Source: Filobasidium wieringae | Lineage: Eukaryota; Basidiomycota; Tremellomycetes; Filobasidiales; Filobasidiaceae | Assembly: GCA_001600055.1 (NCBI GenBank) | Contig: BCIV01000016.1 | Span: 558,220-622,219, forward strand | Length of the DNA stretch: 64,000 nucleotides | Direction of reading: 5' to 3' | Position numbers and translations under genes: made by a program | Shown: piece after piece, positions 59,393 to 64,000 of the stretch | How positions within the stretch are numbered: the first letter of the stretch is position 1 | Layout: every line of letters starts with the position of its first letter | Notes under the pieces: model-generated | Seen by the model: the letters and a program-made list of their open reading frames with translations, nothing else | Database searches by the model: none | What the model was told of the DNA's origin: nothing

Positions 59393-61830
59393 ATGTCTAA
59401 TCTCCATCTTGGCACGCCTCAAAACTCTTGGGGCTATACATCTGACAATGTTACAGACGATCTCGAATCGCAAGCGAGAGATTTCGAAGGAACCGCCATG
59501 ATGTCGACAGATGGGCCAATCTATACGATGGTCACGTACGATCTTCACGAGCTTCGTTACCCCGAGATCAGCCATGACCGTCTCAACGAGGTCAAACAAA
59601 CTCTGGCTGAACGAATCTTGGCTAGGCGGTTTAACTCGATTCCCGGTCTGGACGTAGATATCAGTAATCTCCATCTGGGTGACGAGCAAGTACATCAGTC
59701 TGAGTCGGAAGCTGACGAATGGAAAGCATGGGAAGCTTTCGGAGATAGCTTTCACCCCATATTCTTGAAACCTTCTCCTCCGCAGGGTCTCGAGAGTGAA
59801 ATCACTGATACCACGGTCTGGTAATTAACTCGGCCTGAGGAACTGCGCTCAGTCCTCTCAGCACAGTCCTCCACAGAAGAGGCCCTCACCGATGCGTTTG
59901 TCACCTTTGTTCACAAGATTGCCGACAGGATGTACGGAAAGCAGGCCAACCGAATGATCAACAACAGTGCTTGTGAATTATAGCCTAATCCCGACATCAA
60001 ATTCGAGGACCCTTCCAAACGCAACCGTTACGACACGAGTCATGCTGTGAAGCCCGATATCATCGTTGTTAGCGAGGGACTGGAACTTCCAAACTCCAAG
60101 GTCATAAACTGGAAGTCGGCCAGCGTTGTCGGAGCAGTTGAGCGAAGCGACACAGCGGATATGAGATGTACGAGTAAGAACGACAACATCGTGCCCCGAA
60201 CTTTGTATCATCAGGTAAGAAGGATACATTGGATGCAAGGATGTTACCGTATTGACCAGAGACTTTCACGTTCCCAGCAAGTTTTCGTTTACAATCATCC
60301 GGTTACCGGTACGACTTTTTCCATCACCGTCGCAGATCACAGTGTTCGCTTGTGGTATTTGGACACGTAGCACTTCGCTTCCTCGCGTGTTTGCCGTTTT
60401 GATCGTCCTGAACATTACCGAGAGCTGGTCGAAGTCCTAGCATTCGTGATCCAAACTACCCTTCCTCAGCAGAGATGGTCTCCAACCTCTGGATTCTCTT
60501 CCAACAACGGTGACGGCAGTTCCCCCGAACCATGGATATGGCAACCAGATCCAAACGGCGACTCCTACAAGTCACTTGAAGCCCGTATGGAATTTCTTGG
60601 TTCGCGAACAGTGGTTTGGACTGAAATTGCTTGTCGCCGTGATGGACCGGCCGATGGGGGAATCAGGATTTTCCTCAAACTTTCCTTTACCATAAACGGT
60701 GACATCTCTCACGATTACAACATGTACAGACGATTGCATATCCCCTGCCGGCTTACCCTAGTTACTCCAGCCGCACTCCGGATCCCGAAGTTATCGATTG
60801 TCTGCCCAGAGCACTAGGAATATTGGACGACATTCCCTCTACCTGGAAAACACAGGCGTTTCACAGTAAAGCGCTCACCGACTGGTAAACTCGGTAAGCT
60901 TTTGCCGATGAACCCTCAAGACGGCTTGGCGTCCGTGCTTATATGTACAGGTTTTGCAGGGTGTTTGAAATACGCTCTGGCATGCTGCTTCTAAAGGGCT
61001 CCATTATCGCGATATCGACGAGGGGAACATCTTCTATATCAAACTCCCCGACGGTCGGTATACCGGGTACCTGATCGACTTTGGCAACGCTCGTTATCTT
61101 GATCACCCCCGAATTCAGCAAGGATCCGTAGATGAAAACGACGTTTTGCTTCTCTGCAAGGATGATGGCAAGTCCATCAACGAGCTGTTTCAAAGCGTGG
61201 TTTGCATGGAGGCAGTGGAGTCGGTTTTAGAATACTAGTCAGCGACAGAAGACCTAAACATTGCAAGGAAGACAGAACCCATCGATGAAAAAAATATTGC
61301 CGCAGCGGAGAGCTATCTCAAGTATCTCAAGGAAAGGGTAGCCCGGCTGACCCCACATCGGGACATCGACGACGTCAAATCGTCTCTCCACTTCAGTTGC
61401 TATGCGGTACGTCTCCATGAGACTTGAAATGAGATCATCAGCAACAGTCAGTGACACTACCTCATCCCCAGATTTCCAGAATGACCGGCCTCAGGCCTCA
61501 TACAAAGAGATCTATCGGAGATCTACGCGATTTGTACCAGAAGAGATCGGTTTGCGATCGGAATCTCTTCACAGTACGTCGCCTTACTTGATGATACGGA
61601 GGCTCTCTAAAGATTAAGAATCACTACAGATTATCCTATTGGCGCAGGGTTATGAGAATATCTTAAGTCTTGTCCAGACTGCGGCAGCTATTGTCAGGAC
61701 CTGTCAACTTGGTTCACATGACGCCCCGGCAATTGTGTCACGAGAAGAGTGGTTATGCTTTGCAAGTGCCGTCGGAGAAGCAGACGCCTGGAAGGATCTC
61801 TCCTTAAACGGTTGGTGATAGGTCGTGATG
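59393..61830 (+). pseudogene. FunK1-type fungal protein kinase, decayed
   Basis: Remnant of a fungal-specific FunK1 kinase, a large family in basidiomycetes. From the ATG at 59393 the reading frame is broken. TAA interrupts at 59822, the same frame resumes as RPEELRSVLSAQSSTEEAL, and TAG follows near 59982 within NSACEL. PDIIVVSEGL and RLWYLDT then lead to another TAG at about 60370 before FDRPEHYRELVEVLA. The catalytic part is recognisable: GLHYRDIDEGNIFYIKLPDG (HRD-like loop) and GYLIDFGNARYLDHP (DFG), near 61000-61095, then PHRDIDDVKSSLHF like the family's D-D-L/V-E-S block, and a tail DAWKDLSLNGW near 61790-61818. The frames cannot be joined by plausible introns at the in-frame stops, so I call it a pseudogene. 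The kinase identity is strong, the exact ends approximate. Confidence 0.8.
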
Positions 61831-61912
61831 CTCACTGTAAGTGGTTTCCTTTGTAGATGTCGTCTAAAAAAGACGATTGCAAGAATTTCCCCTTGAACGG
61901 TTGGTGACGAGC
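61803..61912 (+). repeat. Short duplicated segment at the end of the FunK1 remnant
   Basis: Two near-identical words of about 20 bp, each containing AACGGTTGGTGA, lie at about 61803-61822 and 61893-61913. They look like a small local duplication of the coding end of the pseudogene. Confidence 0.5.
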
Positions 61913-61967
61913 ATATTCAAGGCTATGATGGTGCGTACAATGAGAGTAGAAGCATGGCGAATTGTCT

Positions 61968-62014
61968 AAGGGTTTAGAACTTGGTGTAGTACAGAAGAGA
62001 GCGTCTAGTTACAA
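61968..62014 (+). repeat. Dispersed repeat, copy 1
   Basis: A 46-bp unit with 43 of 46 positions identical by eye to 63821-63866, in the same orientation, about 1.8 kb away. Confidence 0.85.
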
Positions 62015-62051
62015 AATAATTTCAGTTCCAAAGGGCTCAGAACGAGACCAC

Positions 62052-62104
62052 CTACACCATGCTCTAACCCCTGACTTGTAACTAGAACTTCTGAACCGTA
62101 CTAG
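62052..62104 (-). repeat. Dispersed repeat, inverted rearranged copy 2
   Basis: On the minus strand this holds the tail of one repeat unit followed, after three bases, by the head of another, suggesting a tandem origin. The head portion matches copy 3 in 19 of 21 positions by eye; the tail portion is weaker. Confidence 0.65.
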
Positions 62105-62383
62105 ACAACGACTGAAATCCCTGGTCATTTTCTACCAGTGACAGCATTCGTAAAGGCATGAATTACACATCCGATGGGTGTCGGCTTGAATAAGCCTGTG
62201 TTTAACAGGATATCCCGCCTTTAGCCAAGACTCATTCACTTCAGGCAGTTTCGAAGCGAGAGGGAGCGGTTGTAAGCGAGTGGTCGTGAGGACAGAGTAG
62301 TCCAGCTAATTGTGACCTTTTATAATCGGGTCGTCTTGTGACTAGGACCTCTTGACTGCGCGAACCCCTTAGCTCGCACGCGG
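62105..62383. other. Intergenic between repeat copies and the unknown gene
   Basis: 3' flank of the gene at 62384-63798; no exon or other structure seen. Confidence 0.5.
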
Positions 62384-63798
62384 TTATTTGCTTTCATTGT
62401 CTGGAACTGAAACCAAATGTGCTGAAAGTTTGTTCTTGGCGATCAACCAGGTTTGTATCTGCGGGCGAAGTACATCTCTACTCCATTTGGCTATCCTCTC
62501 GACAAGCCAAAGGAATTCGACGCTCTGGCCGTCGTCTTCAACATCGACGTTACTTGTCCATATCGTGCAGATCTCCTGATTAAATGGCTCAAGCGAGTCA
62601 AGCACCATGTATGAGACTGGATAACGTTCATGGCTTAGAACTCACACAAGAGATACCATAATAGAACGGCTCTGGCTCGTATGCGACATAGAGGGTCCAA
62701 AGCCCTCCTATCGAAGTTGCTCCAAAGACCATGATCGGAAGCTTACACCGGTCTTTCGCTTGAACTCTCAGCTGTTTGAGTAGTCCAAGAGCAAACGAGA
62801 GGGCCCGACCAAGTCGATCGACTGCAACCTGTTTCAAGGTGTCATGTTGTTCCACCTGAAAACAGAAGAAAGGAAAGATAATTTCCAAATGCGCTGGAAA
62901 AAAAATGGAGATGTTTAGCTGTTCATCAGAAAGCTTATTTCATAGACAATATCGCCTGTGAAGGCTATTCCATGTCGACACCTCACCTTCATTGACATGC
63001 GGCATAAAACCAGATCCAGCTTGAAGTTTCATCTCCTGGATTACTGTGCAATCGAATGTGTCTGCGTTCGAGATCTTAGCATTCTCTAGCGGCTTACGCC
63101 TCTTCGGCATTGGGCTTGTCTTTGGTATCTCTGCGCATCGGAAGCCGACTGTGAAACTTGGATTTGGCTTGTCCAGGTAAGCTGCAGGAGTTAAGGGATG
63201 GGCGATTGAATCAAAAACTGTTTCGCGTCTACATAGCGAAAAATGCACATCGTCAAAATCACATTCAAGATGTAGATCATAGTCTTGTCTTGCAAATTTG
63301 ACGAACAGATATGAGAAATCGTCTTTATGATCCAGAAAACAGGCGAGGGCCACGGATACAGGTCTAATCCAGGTTGATTCGTGCTTATGTCGCATATCCA
63401 CGATGGCTTCGTCCAGGCGACGACTACGGTCGTAATAGATACGCTCGACTAAGGTCCGATCTGAGCTAACGCAAGCAATGCGGTAGTGTGCCCCAACCGT
63501 TTGGTAATATCTGGTCTATCAGCACCGGGGACCGCGTAATGGATATGGTATGAATCTAATATAAGTGCACCTCTTCCGTCTATTGCTCAATACCACGGGG
63601 TACAAGCCAACTCACCAACCAACAATCGGGAGGTATAGTTCCGGTGAAGTCTAAGAACCTTTGTACCAATTCTTTAACCGAAGCCGGCGCATTCGACCAC
63701 AGTGTCTCGTCTACAACGACCCCCGCTGAATACAGCTGATCGTATTGATCGACAGATCGTGCAGATCCTACTGCTAACGATGGTGAATCGGATAGCAT
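62384..63798 (-). CDS. Unrecognised protein, five exons, flanked by repeat copies
   Basis: No named family. ATG at 63798 (MLSDSPSLAVGSARSV). Introns join cleanly in phase: CWL to TRYYQTVGAHYRIACV; a long exon with RHKHESTWIRPVSVALACFL and MPKRRKPLENAK (basic, NLS-like); NEA to HLEIIFPFFCFQVEQHD; and YYG to VSYMVLDSLEPF. The gene ends KNKLSAHLVSVPDNESK with TAA at 62384. The last third alternates predicted strands and helices (FPFFCFQVE, then QVAVDRLGRALSFALGLLKQ, LPIMVFGATSIGGLWTLYVAYE). That layout recalls the restriction-endonuclease-like (PD-(D/E)XK) domains of many fungal unknowns, but without a clear D..ExK set; this is weak inference. No membrane helix or signal. Confidence 0.7.
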
Positions 63799-63820
63799 GA
63801 TGGTCGACCTCTTAGGGGTT

Positions 63821-63866
63821 AGGGGTTAGAACGTGGTGTAGTACAGTAGAGAGCGTCTAGTTACAA
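63821..63866 (+). repeat. Dispersed repeat, copy 3
   Basis: Near-identical to copy 1, beginning 23 bp upstream of the ATG of the unknown gene. Similarity may extend weakly a further 15 bp to the right. Confidence 0.85.
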
Positions 63867-64000
63867 GGTGTATTTGATTCCTAGCTATCCAAACGAGTTG
63901 TGCAACTTGTACACCACTTCCTCCTGTTTCCTCACGCTTCAAAGTGCCTGAAACGAGCTCTAAGCAGTAGAAGTGAGAGTCTCTTGAGCAGGAACTCGTA
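63867..64000. other. Right window edge, no gene seen
   Basis: No exon or repeat beyond copy 3 is evident in the last 134 bp. Confidence 0.5.

Overview
This window is nuclear DNA of a fungus, most likely a basidiomycete and probably a yeast-forming Tremellomycete-like lineage. The evidence is dense gene packing on both strands, several short GT..AG introns in most genes (many 35-70 nt), a PRP45/SNW splicing factor, a SCAMP with NPF repeats, Sip5, a hybrid histidine kinase, an ENA-type sodium ATPase and a decayed FunK1-type kinase. The lineage is inferred from gene content and style, not from a marker gene. The contig is a draft: there is a 100-N gap inside a poly-C tract (18559-18710) and a single N at 23056.

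Layout. 0-4.1 kb, minus strand: a 5'-complete SDR cut by the left edge, an RTA1-like seven-helix membrane protein and an unrecognised protein. 4.1-6.9 kb has no confident gene. 7.0-13.8 kb, minus strand: a U1A/U2B''-type snRNP protein, an isochorismatase-like hydrolase and a Heh/Src1 (LEM/MAN1-like) inner nuclear membrane protein. 14.0 kb: an intron-containing initiator tRNA-Met. 14.9-19.1 kb: PRP45 and a SCAMP, divergently transcribed. 19.4-24.3 kb, plus strand: a small basic ORF, vacuolar proteinase A (PEP4 type) and ALG10. 25.5-28.9 kb, minus strand: a large intronless ENA Na+-ATPase. 30.2 kb: an Rrp47/Lrp1 (C1D) exosome cofactor. 31.9-35.5 kb is an accessory block. 36.4-45.3 kb, plus strand: delta-1-pyrroline-5-carboxylate dehydrogenase and an ABCC transporter. 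45.4-50.3 kb, minus strand: two small unknowns, the TRAPP subunit Trs20/sedlin and a GH18 chitinase. 51.2-57.4 kb, plus strand: farnesyl diphosphate synthase, Sip5 and a hybrid histidine kinase with a degenerate ATPase domain. 57.5-58.6 kb, minus strand: a second SDR. 59.4-61.8 kb: a FunK1 kinase pseudogene. 62.4-63.8 kb, minus strand: a five-exon unknown gene bracketed by copies of a dispersed repeat.

Most genes are unrelated housekeeping functions (splicing, nuclear envelope, secretory pathway, N-glycan assembly, RNA decay, proline catabolism, isoprenoids, ion homeostasis), with no sign of a biosynthetic cluster.

The best candidates for something undescribed are two. First, three diverged paralogous minus-strand genes at 31.9-35.4 kb (156, 166 and 178 aa). 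They share a helical core, and each has a TATA-like box 96-105 bp upstream of its ATG. Two of them also share a duplicated upstream segment that begins a small divergent plus-strand ORF. Second, the unknown gene at 62.4-63.8 kb, flanked by a repeat about 93% identical between its outer copies and lying next to the dead FunK1 kinase.
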